From: Ardenticatenaceae bacterium
Lineage (GTDB): Bacteria > Chloroflexota > Anaerolineae > Promineifilales > Promineifilaceae
Direction: 5' to 3'
Length of the DNA: 64,000 bases
NCBI GenBank assembly: GCA_020634245.1
Contig: JACKCC010000009.1
Coordinates: 1 to 64,000, forward strand
Below are positions 52,107-59,759 of this stretch, in pieces. Numbering within the stretch: the stretch's first letter is position 1; each line of letters starts with the position of its first letter. The translations under genes and the position numbers were made by a program. The notes below the pieces were generated by a model. That model saw only the letters and a program-made list of their open reading frames with translations. It was not told the DNA's origin and did not search any database.

Positions 52107-53006
52107 TTACTTAGAGTCCGCCGCCAGCAGCTGCTTCACCAACTCATTTCCTTTAGGCAGCAGCGTGATCCGCCCCTCACTCTTGAGCATATTTTCTGTT
52201 TCCAGAATCTCAAACATAGCCTTGGCCACATCCGGGTCTTCATTGATTTTATTCAACGCTTCACCCACAATCTGCGGCCGCATCGCTTGCGCCTTGGCAA
52301 ACTCAATCGCCGCCCGCCGTTCGGCCGAATTGGTGATAATACTTACCCGGTTAGCCCCATCCTGCCGGATTGCCGACGTTACCTGGCGCAGCCGGTTAAC
52401 AACTTTCTCCTCAATCTGCCGGATCATCCCTGCATCGCGGAAGTGAACCTTGCGAATATAAACCGAACCTAACTTGTAGCCCCATTCCTCCGACTTGGGC
52501 GAAACTTCAGCCCGAACAGCCCGGCTCATCACATGCCGCGTTTCCAACATATCCTCCAGGGGCATATTGCTCAACGTACGCACCGTCGCATTACTGACAT
52601 TAGCCGCCAGCGAACCCCGCGGATCGGTATTTTTGAACAGATAGGCTACCGGATCACTCACGTGCATCTCGTACCAGATGCCAATACCCATCGGCGCACC
52701 CTCTTCCGAGTTGACCGGCAGGCTGCGCAAATACTTTTGGTCCAGGCGCATATCGACAATGCGGCGCGATCCCAGCCAGTTAATAACTAATGCCCGCGGC
52801 CCCATTTTTAGCCATAAGAAGTAAAGGCCCGGTTCATCAAGTACCGCCACCACTTTACCAAACAGGACGTAAACGTGAGCCGTTCCTTCCTGAACGACTG
52901 CATAAACACCAAACAAACGCAGCAGCAAGCGGAAAATCGGTTCACCAATCAGAAAGGCAAAAAAGAAAATGCCTGCCGTCGAGAGGGTTAACAAAATGTC
53001 GCTCAT
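52107..53006 (-). CDS. SPFH/band-7 domain protein (second of a pair)
   Basis: A 299-residue membrane protein with an N-terminal hydrophobic segment (about 5-40), then the band-7 fold: GTAHVYVLFGKVVAVLDEPG, ALVINWLGSRRIVDMRLD, and the helical tail SAERRAAIEFAKAQAMRPQI. SPFH proteins form large oligomeric membrane scaffolds linked to membrane order and protein quality control. The start overlaps the preceding SPFH gene stop as ATGA, so the pair probably co-assembles, like HflK/HflC. Confidence 0.8.
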   Translation of the reverse strand: MSDILLTLSTAGIFFFAFLIGEPIFRLLLRLFGVYAVVQEGTAHVYVLFGKVVAVLDEPGLYFLWLKMGPRALVINWLGSRRIVDMRLDQKYLRSLPVNSEEGAPMGIGIWYEMHVSDPVAYLFKNTDPRGSLAANVSNATVRTLSNMPLEDMLETRHVMSRAVRAEVSPKSEEWGYKLGSVYIRKVHFRDAGMIRQIEEKVVNRLRQVTSAIRQDGANRVSIITNSAERRAAIEFAKAQAMRPQIVGEALNKINEDPDVAKAMFEILETENMLKSEGRITLLPKGNELVKQLLAADSK

Positions 53007-53992
53007 TTTTCCACCTCTACCAGGATATTTTTGGCTTGTTTGTACAAACTCAGCCGCACGTTGCGTAAATAGGCGTCCAGCACACCGGGGCCGCTGCTTT
53101 TGAGCTGACGAAGCTGCTCCGCCACTGAGTTGAGCGGTTCCACTTCTGCCTGTGCACGCAGCGTCTCAATTTCCACTGCCCGCTTGGACTGAACAATGGT
53201 CTGGTCGGCCTGGGCTTTGGCCAAACTGATTTCTGACGACACTTCGTTATGGGCTGTGTTAATGGCCGCCAGCGCCGATTCCACTTCTTGCGGCGGATCG
53301 ATCCCCGTAATTAACGAGGCATCTAGTTCCACTCCGTAACGAGCCGCGGCCGATGCGCATTCCAGTTCCATGAAGTTGTTGATTTCATTGAGGTTCTTGC
53401 GCAGGTCGTTGATCGAAATGCCACCCATCAGGCTAGAGTCTATTTCTTCTTCCTTGGCCGCATCAGTTGTCGGGGTTTCAAAGCTGGCAATCCGCTGACG
53501 CAAGATAGCCACGAAATAGCCCATCACGTGAACAATGGGGTTTTTGATACCAAATAGGTAAGCGTACAAATTGCGCTCACAAGGACGATAACGAATCTGG
53601 CCGGTCAGGCCAATGTTGAGCTGATCTTTGGTAACGGCATCAAGTTCTGTGCCATTGTGATTGGCGGAAGGCGTTTCCAGGTCGAGCGCCATGTTAATGG
53701 TCTCGGTGGCCACTGAGACCTTGTACACCCGTTCCCAAGGCCAGCGGAAGTATGGACCGCCGGGCTGAATCACCTTTACTACAGGATAGATGTATCGTTC
53801 CTTATCTTTTTCGTTCAAATAATCGGCAATGGGTTCATCGAGGGTGGTCGCTTTACCCATGCGAACGGCCCGGCCAAACCGTGTTTTGACGGCGCGCTCG
53901 TTTTGGTCAACAGTGAAAAAACCGGCCAAAACGTATCGCAGCACAAACCAGGCCGAAAAGCCTAAAAATGCTCCGAGGGTTACAGGTATCAT
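53003..53992 (-). CDS. SPFH/band-7 domain protein (first of a pair)
   Basis: A 329-residue protein with an N-terminal membrane anchor (about 2-25). The band-7 domain starts at FTVDQNERAVKTRFGRAV, and a long coiled-coil tail (AQADQTIVQSKRAVEIETL) ends in a conserved hydrophobic segment. ATG at 53992 is preferred over the GTG at 54001 because AGGAG is 10 nt upstream of the ATG. It probably forms a mixed oligomer with the next gene's product. Confidence 0.8.
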   Translation of the reverse strand: MIPVTLGAFLGFSAWFVLRYVLAGFFTVDQNERAVKTRFGRAVRMGKATTLDEPIADYLNEKDKERYIYPVVKVIQPGGPYFRWPWERVYKVSVATETINMALDLETPSANHNGTELDAVTKDQLNIGLTGQIRYRPCERNLYAYLFGIKNPIVHVMGYFVAILRQRIASFETPTTDAAKEEEIDSSLMGGISINDLRKNLNEINNFMELECASAAARYGVELDASLITGIDPPQEVESALAAINTAHNEVSSEISLAKAQADQTIVQSKRAVEIETLRAQAEVEPLNSVAEQLRQLKSSGPGVLDAYLRNVRLSLYKQAKNILVEVEK

Positions 53993-54152
53993 AAAACGCA
54001 CTCTCCTTGGAACCGGTTTCTAATCGGTTCTATGATTGATGAGGGACAGCCAAAATACAACGCAAGCTGCCTGTTGACTGCGAATATCATAACGTATTTG
54101 GGGGTAGGTTGTGAAGGGGGATTACGTTTTGTTTTTGTTAATAATTGGCGTG

Positions 54153-54217
54153 AAGTGCCCGGCACAGAGCGAACAATGTCAGGTAGAGCTTGTTGTGCAG
54201 CCCTGTGCCTGGCACTT
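54153..54217. repeat. Inverted repeat AAGTGCC-GGCACAG / CTGTGCC-GGCACTT
   Basis: Arms at 54153-54167 and 54203-54217 are complementary except for one position. They lie 16 bases beyond the phosphatase gene end and are of the AGTGCCAGGCAC intergenic type. Possible processing or termination site for the minus-strand phosphatase transcript. Confidence 0.6.
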
Positions 54218-54232
54218 GTTAACAAAGCGCGC

Positions 54233-54871
54233 TTATGCTTTTATGCCAATCAAATGCTCCGCCCGGCTGTGGTAGTACAGCCGCCATACTTCCCGGTTGG
54301 GGTGTTCGACATACTCAAAGTGAGCAATACCGGTGTTCTGGCTCCAAACTTCGCAGCGCCGCCAGGGGCCAATATTGAAGAGATGGTCGTAAGTTAACTC
54401 GATGACGCCGCCATGACAAACGGCGACAACGGTTTGTTCGCGGTGTTTTTCCAGTAGTTCCTCGATGAAGTTACCGATGCGTACGCGGAAATGCATGAGG
54501 CTTTCGCCGTTTTTGCGGGAGGGGGTGATGGAGGCAAACGGCCGTTCACTCCCCCAATATTCGCCGTAGTCCGGTAAATCATCGCTGGGCCAGGGCTGGT
54601 GGTCGGCCCGGTTGTTGCCGATTTCGCGCAGCCGATCATCGTATTGAATGGGGATGTTGTAGGCTTTTGCGAGGGGGAAGACCGTTTCCCGCGCCCGTTT
54701 CATCGTACTGGCATACAACGCATCAATCTCAGCTACTTCTCCTGGCAGCCAGGCCGCCAAAGCTGCTGCCTGCCGCTGGCCTAAATCGGTCAATCCTTCA
54801 TCTGAATTACCGTTATTCCAATCTTTTAAGTTAACGTAACTCTGTCCATGTCGAATCATATAAAGATGCAT
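54233..54871 (-). CDS. Histidine phosphatase family protein
   Basis: The 212-residue enzyme has the catalytic RHG motif at residues 7-9 (MIRHGQSYVN) with His8 as phospho-acceptor, STMKRARETVFPL with the phosphate-binding Arg, and the second His in AVCHGGVIELTYDH. The family includes phosphoglycerate mutases and many small-molecule phosphatases; the length and lack of mutase-specific loops favour a phosphatase. A GAAGGAAG site precedes the start. Confidence 0.85.
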   Translation of the reverse strand: MHLYMIRHGQSYVNLKDWNNGNSDEGLTDLGQRQAAALAAWLPGEVAEIDALYASTMKRARETVFPLAKAYNIPIQYDDRLREIGNNRADHQPWPSDDLPDYGEYWGSERPFASITPSRKNGESLMHFRVRIGNFIEELLEKHREQTVVAVCHGGVIELTYDHLFNIGPWRRCEVWSQNTGIAHFEYVEHPNREVWRLYYHSRAEHLIGIKA

Positions 54872-55024
54872 GGTTCGCTTCCTTCATTGTGTGATGACCG
54901 AATTATGCCACAAGGTCACAAGGCTGACATGCTAACTTCAAATACAGTTGGTGGTGGATACGGCCGTTTCGCAGTAATATTCTGAACAAGGATTACAATC
55001 CGATACACTCAGTTCGGTATTTTA

Positions 55025-55921
55025 ATGGTAGAACAAATACAAGCAGCACAACAATATTTGCGCCAGACGCAGTTGAATGATGGCAGCTGGCCCTATTACC
55101 TTACTTCCGACCAGGGTTCACCGGAGCCAACCTGTCTGGCAGCATTGGCGCTGGCGGGTGTGGATGAGGATACGGCCGTGACCTCCGCCCTAAACTGGTT
55201 AACCAATCTAGTCGACAAAAACGGTGCTGTCATCCTGCCCGGTGACGATGAACCACACTGGAGCACAGCCCATCTGGCCATCACCCTGACCCACCTCAAA
55301 CATGATGAACCCTTGCGCGACCAGACCATCACCTGGTTATTAGACTGGCACGGAAACGAACCGGGAAACAGCCAGGAAAGCAACGCCAAAGCCGATCCCT
55401 ATGGGGCCATCATTTTGGATCCAACCTTGATTGGCTGGTCCTGGATTAGCAATACGTTTAGCTGGGTTGAGCCTACCTGCTATGGGTTGTTAGCCTTAAA
55501 AAAGGCCGGCATCCGGCACCATGAACGTATCACCCAGGCCGAAGCAATGCTGTTGGATCGTGTTTGTGTTGGCGGCGGCTGGAATGTTGGCAATCCTATC
55601 GTTTGGGGACAGGCGATAGAAGCCGCCTTGCCTCAAACCGCGCTGGCCCTGCTGGCCTTACAAGACAAACCAGCCGACACAATCACGGAACAAGGTCTGG
55701 CCCTGCTTCTTGATGAAACCAATAAAGCATATTCCACATTGTCCCTGGCTTTGACCATATTGTGTTTGCAGGCATACAAGCTGCCAGCCTCCGTGTTCGT
55801 TGATCGGCTGTTACAGCGCCAATTACCCGATGGCAGTTGGCGGCAGATGACACAATTAACAGCCCTGGCCGTCCTGGCCTTGCAAAGTGTTGGTGGGGGG
55901 AGCAATGTCTACCAACTCTAA
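55025..55921 (+). CDS. Prenyltransferase/squalene cyclase-like repeat protein
   Basis: A 298-residue all-helical protein with alpha-alpha toroid repeats. QTQLNDGSWPYY, GGGWNVGNPIV and RQLPDGSWRQMTQLTALAVL carry the QxxDGSW-type repeat of squalene cyclases and prenyltransferases. The DxDD motif of cyclases is not visible, and the protein is less than half the size of a true squalene-hopene cyclase, so it is probably a binding or scaffold protein. Its stop overlaps the DUF362 gene by 17 bases. Confidence 0.7.
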   Translation: MVEQIQAAQQYLRQTQLNDGSWPYYLTSDQGSPEPTCLAALALAGVDEDTAVTSALNWLTNLVDKNGAVILPGDDEPHWSTAHLAITLTHLKHDEPLRDQTITWLLDWHGNEPGNSQESNAKADPYGAIILDPTLIGWSWISNTFSWVEPTCYGLLALKKAGIRHHERITQAEAMLLDRVCVGGGWNVGNPIVWGQAIEAALPQTALALLALQDKPADTITEQGLALLLDETNKAYSTLSLALTILCLQAYKLPASVFVDRLLQRQLPDGSWRQMTQLTALAVLALQSVGGGSNVYQL

Positions 55922-56945
55922 TCATTACACGCGCCGCAAATTTTTGAAATTAGGCGGCGCAGCCCTGGGAGGGCTGGCGATTGGCAGTTTCGTTGTACCC
56001 TGGCAAAAAAGGGTGGCTCAACCGCAGGCACAGGTGACAATTCTAAAAGCCGCTTCATACAGTCAAGATTTATTTGATTTGCTGCGACGCGGCTTACAGA
56101 ATTATCCGGCCGTGTTGGAACGGGTACGCGGTGGGCAAGTTGTTCTTAAACCCAATATTGTCGACCATTACGATACCCATCCGGTAAATACCAACCCGGC
56201 TGTAATAGCAGCGGCCGTTGCCGTATTCCGTCACTATGGTGCGGCTGAAGTCATTGTGGCTGAAGGACCGGGCCACCGCCGTGATACGGAAATGCTGCTG
56301 GAACTATCCGGTGTAGATGAAGCGCTACGCCAGGAAAAAGTTCGTTTCGTCGATTTGAACCTTGATGCCATCAGTCCGGTGCCTCTGGCTGCCAATTATA
56401 CGCAGTTGGGCCGCATGTTTTTTCCAAATACAATTTTAGGGGCTGATTTGATCGTATCTTTACCCAAGCTTAAAACGCATCATTGGTCTGGTGTCACCCT
56501 GTCGATGAAAAATATGTTTGGCACTGTGCCCGGCGTCAAATATGGCTGGCCCAAAAATTTACTGCATTGGCGGGGTATCGCTGAAAGCATCATCGACATC
56601 AATATGACTCTCCAGCCTGGATTTGCCATTGTGGACGGTGTGCAAGGGATGGAAGGGGACGGCCCACTGCATGGGGACGTGATTAACAGTGGTGTCATTG
56701 TGATGGGTGATAATTTAACGGCCGTTGACGCCACCGCTGCTCGTATTATGAGTGTATACCCGGAAAACATTGACTACTTGATGTATATGATGGCCTCTTT
56801 TGGCGGCACAATTAATGAACACCGCATCCGGCAATCGGGCGAAAATCTGGCCGATGTGCGGCAGGATTTTCGGGTGTTGGACCATATGGCATTTATTAAA
56901 CGGCCGTTACCCCTGACCAAAAAACTCCTCCTTCTGGGCTGGTAA
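55905..56945 (+). CDS. DUF362 protein with Tat-type signal
   Basis: The 346-residue protein begins with a twin-arginine signal (TRRKFLKLGGAALGGLAIGS). It then has the DUF362 core: KPNIVDHYDTHPVNTNP, VAEGPGHRRDTEMLLE, LIVSLPKLKTHHWSGVTLSMKN and GVQGMEGDGPLHGD. DUF362 proteins often carry ferredoxin clusters, absent here. The ATG at 55905 follows GGGGGAG and overlaps the cyclase-repeat gene, implying coupled translation. Function unknown; export suggests a cofactor- or metal-related role. Confidence 0.75.
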   Translation: MSTNSNHYTRRKFLKLGGAALGGLAIGSFVVPWQKRVAQPQAQVTILKAASYSQDLFDLLRRGLQNYPAVLERVRGGQVVLKPNIVDHYDTHPVNTNPAVIAAAVAVFRHYGAAEVIVAEGPGHRRDTEMLLELSGVDEALRQEKVRFVDLNLDAISPVPLAANYTQLGRMFFPNTILGADLIVSLPKLKTHHWSGVTLSMKNMFGTVPGVKYGWPKNLLHWRGIAESIIDINMTLQPGFAIVDGVQGMEGDGPLHGDVINSGVIVMGDNLTAVDATAARIMSVYPENIDYLMYMMASFGGTINEHRIRQSGENLADVRQDFRVLDHMAFIKRPLPLTKKLLLLGW

Positions 56946-57099
56946 ACTGTCCCCACCACATTCCTCCCATTGTAAGATTCGTGTAATCTCTCACACATTT
57001 TTTGGTAATACATCCCCCTTATAGTAATAACACGCTGCGCAGCAACGTCTATAAGCCAGCATTATAAAATCCAATACCTAAATGAGAGGAAATATACCC

Positions 57100-57840
57100 A
57101 TGAAAAAATTAATCGTTTTTGCTTTGACCTTGATCACGCTTTTTCTTCTGGCAGCCTGCTCCGGCACACAGCCACCCGCTGCCGAAGACAGCGCCCCCGC
57201 CACAAACGACACAATGGCCGATGAAATGATGACCGATGAGACAATGACTGATGACAGCCACGACGATATGGTCAGCACTGACGAAATGATGAACGATAAC
57301 AGCCACGACAATACAACCAACACCGATGAGATGATGAGTAATGACAACCACGACGATATGATGAGTGACGCAGGAATGAGCGAGATGGGCAGTATGGCTG
57401 ATGCTCCCGACTGGCAAAACATTGAACTGACTGATGCCCGCACTGGCGAAAACTTCACATTAGCCAGCTTCTCCGGCAAAACCATCTTTGTCGAGCCAAT
57501 GGCTACCTGGTGTACCAACTGCCGCCAACAATTGGGCAACGTCCATGAAGCCCGCGCCCAACTTGGTGATGAAGTCATCTTCATTGGCCTGAGCTTGGAG
57601 ACAAACCTGGACAGTGCCGATTTGGCCCAATACCAGAGCGACCAAGGCTTCGATTGGACCTTCGCCGTGATGACACCGGAAATGCTGCAAAGCCTAGCCG
57701 ACACCTTTGGCCGCAGCATTACCGTTGCGCCCAATACACCGCACTTCGTCATCCGTGCCGACGGTTCATACACTGAACTGGTAACAGGCATTGATTCTCC
57801 CGACCAGCTTGTACAGCAAATTCAGGCAGCCAGCAGCTAA
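57100..57840 (+). CDS. Thioredoxin-fold lipoprotein with a Met/His/Asp-rich linker
   Basis: A 246-residue lipoprotein (LLAAC, C20). Residues 36-101 contain 14 Met and 3 His in repeats such as DEMMTDETM and NDNSHD, a composition found in copper- or silver-binding proteins. The C-terminal thioredoxin domain has a C138-T-N-C141 active site (MATWCTNCRQQLGN). It is followed by a CcdA-like gene that can supply electrons. It may keep copper-site or cytochrome cysteines reduced; metal binding is inference. ATG at 57100 has AGAGGA 9 nt upstream. Confidence 0.8.
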   Translation: MKKLIVFALTLITLFLLAACSGTQPPAAEDSAPATNDTMADEMMTDETMTDDSHDDMVSTDEMMNDNSHDNTTNTDEMMSNDNHDDMMSDAGMSEMGSMADAPDWQNIELTDARTGENFTLASFSGKTIFVEPMATWCTNCRQQLGNVHEARAQLGDEVIFIGLSLETNLDSADLAQYQSDQGFDWTFAVMTPEMLQSLADTFGRSITVAPNTPHFVIRADGSYTELVTGIDSPDQLVQQIQAASS

Positions 57841-57914
57841 AAACAAGCGAGTGGCGGGTAGCGAGTAAGATAAAGAACTTGCTACCCGCCGCATCAGAAA
57901 TCAAAGGAATTTGA

Positions 57915-58580
57915 ATGAATCAATTACTCGAAGCCTTCGTCCTAGGTAACAGTGCCATTTTGACCAATGTCTGCATATTGCCCCTTTACCCGGGGTTAAT
58001 CGCTTTTATGACCGGTAACGCCACCAATGAACGAGCGCAGAAAGCTAGTCGTTGGCTGGGCCTACTTGTCCTGGCTGGCGTATTGACTCTAATGATTGGA
58101 ATTGGGGCAATTTTGTATCTGTTACAACAATCCTTTGGTGCGATTTTGCCCATTTTGCTGCCGATCATTTATGGGATTGTGATTCTGCTAGGCATCCTGA
58201 TGCTTTTCGGGCATAATCCGTTTAATCGGCTTTCGACGATGCAAACCCCGGCCTTACGCAATCCATACATTGCCGCTTATGTTTATGGACTGCTGCTCGG
58301 TCCCATGACTTTGCCGTGCGCCGGACCGATTATTTTGAGCACTTTTCTTTTAGGGGCAGGCAGCTTCGCCGCTCTGGGTGATGGGCTGGCTTTTTTCCTG
58401 GCCTTTGGTCTGGGGTTCGGTTGGCCGCTGGTCATGCTGCCGTTTTTGGCAATGCCTTTCCAACGTCTTTTTACCAAATGGATGACGCAGCATTATGGCC
58501 TGTTGACCCGCGTATCCGGGGCATTGTTGGTAGCCATTGGCCTGCTGGGAATTTATGCTGATTTGCTGCCTCAACTCTAA
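57915..58580 (+). CDS. ccdA: CcdA/DsbD-like thiol electron-transfer membrane protein
   Basis: A 221-residue protein with six membrane helices. It has the paired cysteines of the CcdA/DsbD beta domain: one in LTNVCILPLYPGL and one in MTLPCAGPIILST, each before a conserved proline. The family passes electrons from cytoplasmic thioredoxin to extracytoplasmic thioredoxin-like proteins, here most likely the lipoprotein encoded just upstream. The pair may serve cytochrome c or CuA-site maturation for the respiratory genes. Confidence 0.85.
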   Translation: MNQLLEAFVLGNSAILTNVCILPLYPGLIAFMTGNATNERAQKASRWLGLLVLAGVLTLMIGIGAILYLLQQSFGAILPILLPIIYGIVILLGILMLFGHNPFNRLSTMQTPALRNPYIAAYVYGLLLGPMTLPCAGPIILSTFLLGAGSFAALGDGLAFFLAFGLGFGWPLVMLPFLAMPFQRLFTKWMTQHYGLLTRVSGALLVAIGLLGIYADLLPQL

Positions 58581-58582
58581 AA

Positions 58583-58632
58583 AACCGCGAAGGCGCAAAG
58601 ATTTTCTTGCAATCTTCACCCTCTTAGCGGTT
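58583..58632. repeat. Degenerate inverted repeat AACCGC...GCGGTT
   Basis: AACCGCGAAGG at 58583 and its partial inverse ending in AGCGGTT (58626-58632) form an imperfect hairpin with AGATT/AATCT inside. It appears to be a worn copy of the CGCAGAG-type element at 43587-43650 and ends just before the methyltransferase gene start. Confidence 0.45.
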
Positions 58633-58643
58633 AGTTATTGTCT

Positions 58644-59666
58644 ATGCTAATTTTAACGGCCGTTCCCGACTTCATTGATTTTGCCCGCGACGAACTACGT
58701 CGGGCCGCCTTCGATGCACAGATATTGGCCGAACTGGAACCGGGAGTGCTGCTGGCAGGAGGAGACTTCTTCCCCCTCGCCCAACAATGGCAAACCCAAC
58801 CACCCATCTTCGCCCGCCACATCTGTCCGGTGCAGGAAACCGTGCCGGTTGCCGGAACCAACAGCGACCTGGCCCGATTAACCCAATGCATCACCCGGCA
58901 GTTCCTTGATTTAATTGAACCGGAATGGCCCTTTTCCGTTCAAGCACGTATCTTTGCCAACGCCGTCTACAAACCCTTCGACATCAATTCGGCTCTGGCC
59001 GATGTGATCCAAAGCCGCACCGGCGCGCCGCTGGACGTGCGCCAGCCAGTACAAATACTGTCGGTTGTCATAAGCAGCCAGACTGCTTATTTGGGATTGT
59101 CGCTGGCGGAACAAAATTTATCCGATTGGGCCGGCGGCGTGCGCCGGTTTGCTCGTGAACCGGAACAAATCAGCCGGGCCGAGTTTAAGCTGCTGGAAGC
59201 ATTGGAGCAGTTCAAGATTAACCTGCCGCCGCGGGGCACTGCTCTGGATTTGGGAGCGGCCCCTGGCGGCTGGACTCGGGTTTTACGGCAGAAGGAGCAG
59301 TATGTAACGGCCGTAGACCCCGCTCAACTCCACTCCACCTTGCAAGCCGACAAAAGCGTGCGCCACCTGCAAATGACCGCCGAGGAATACCTGACCCAAT
59401 ACCCCGACACCTTCGACCTCATCGTCAACGACATGCGCCTGGACGCCCGCGACTCATCCCGGCTCATGGTTGAGTATGCTCCTTATCTCTACCCGCACGG
59501 GCTGGTCATCATGACACTCAAACTGCCCAAAGAAAAACGGCGCACAGCCATCGACCACAGCTTTAACATCCTCAAACAGGCTTATAACCTGCAAAACGCC
59601 CGCCAGCTTTTCCACAATCGCAGCGAAATCACAATTCACCTGACAAAAACAGAAAATTTCAGTTAA
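58644..59666 (+). CDS. RlmM-like SAM-dependent methyltransferase (FtsJ fold)
   Basis: The 340-residue protein has an N-terminal RNA-binding THUMP-like region and a C-terminal FtsJ-type Rossmann fold. The SAM loop is LDLGAAPGGWTRVL, with the catalytic Lys in SRAEFKLLEAL upstream, Asp in LIVNDMRLD, and Lys in VIMTLKLPKEKR. This K-D-K set is typical of ribose 2-prime-O methyltransferases such as RlmM (23S rRNA). ATG at 58644 is used; a TTG 6 nt earlier is in frame. No clear ribosome site. Confidence 0.75.
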   Translation: MLILTAVPDFIDFARDELRRAAFDAQILAELEPGVLLAGGDFFPLAQQWQTQPPIFARHICPVQETVPVAGTNSDLARLTQCITRQFLDLIEPEWPFSVQARIFANAVYKPFDINSALADVIQSRTGAPLDVRQPVQILSVVISSQTAYLGLSLAEQNLSDWAGGVRRFAREPEQISRAEFKLLEALEQFKINLPPRGTALDLGAAPGGWTRVLRQKEQYVTAVDPAQLHSTLQADKSVRHLQMTAEEYLTQYPDTFDLIVNDMRLDARDSSRLMVEYAPYLYPHGLVIMTLKLPKEKRRTAIDHSFNILKQAYNLQNARQLFHNRSEITIHLTKTENFS

Positions 59667-59670
59667 AATA

Positions 59671-59747
59671 GTTGCAAAGTCGCAGAGTAGCAAAGTAGAA
59701 AACGACTCGGCAACTTTGCAACTTTGTAACCTTGCAACTTTGTTTTT
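59671..59747. repeat. GCAAAGT / ACTTTGC inverted repeat cluster
   Basis: GTTGCAAAGTCGCAGAGTAG and a following inverted set (CAACTTTGCAACTTTG, then CTTGCAACTTTG) form a palindromic spacer between the methyltransferase and WS/DGAT genes. It is of the same type as 23664-23723. The right end runs into the AGGAGG ribosome site of the next gene, so folding could affect its translation. Confidence 0.6.
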
Positions 59748-59759
59748 AGGAGGACCCAC

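Noticed and set aside
55025..55921. Squalene-hopene cyclase
   Set aside because: Too short and lacks the catalytic DxDD motif; only the helical repeat is shared.
57109..57417. Minus-strand open frame opposite the Met-rich linker
   Set aside because: Low-complexity complement of the Met/His/Asp repeat; the plus-strand gene has a lipobox and thioredoxin site.
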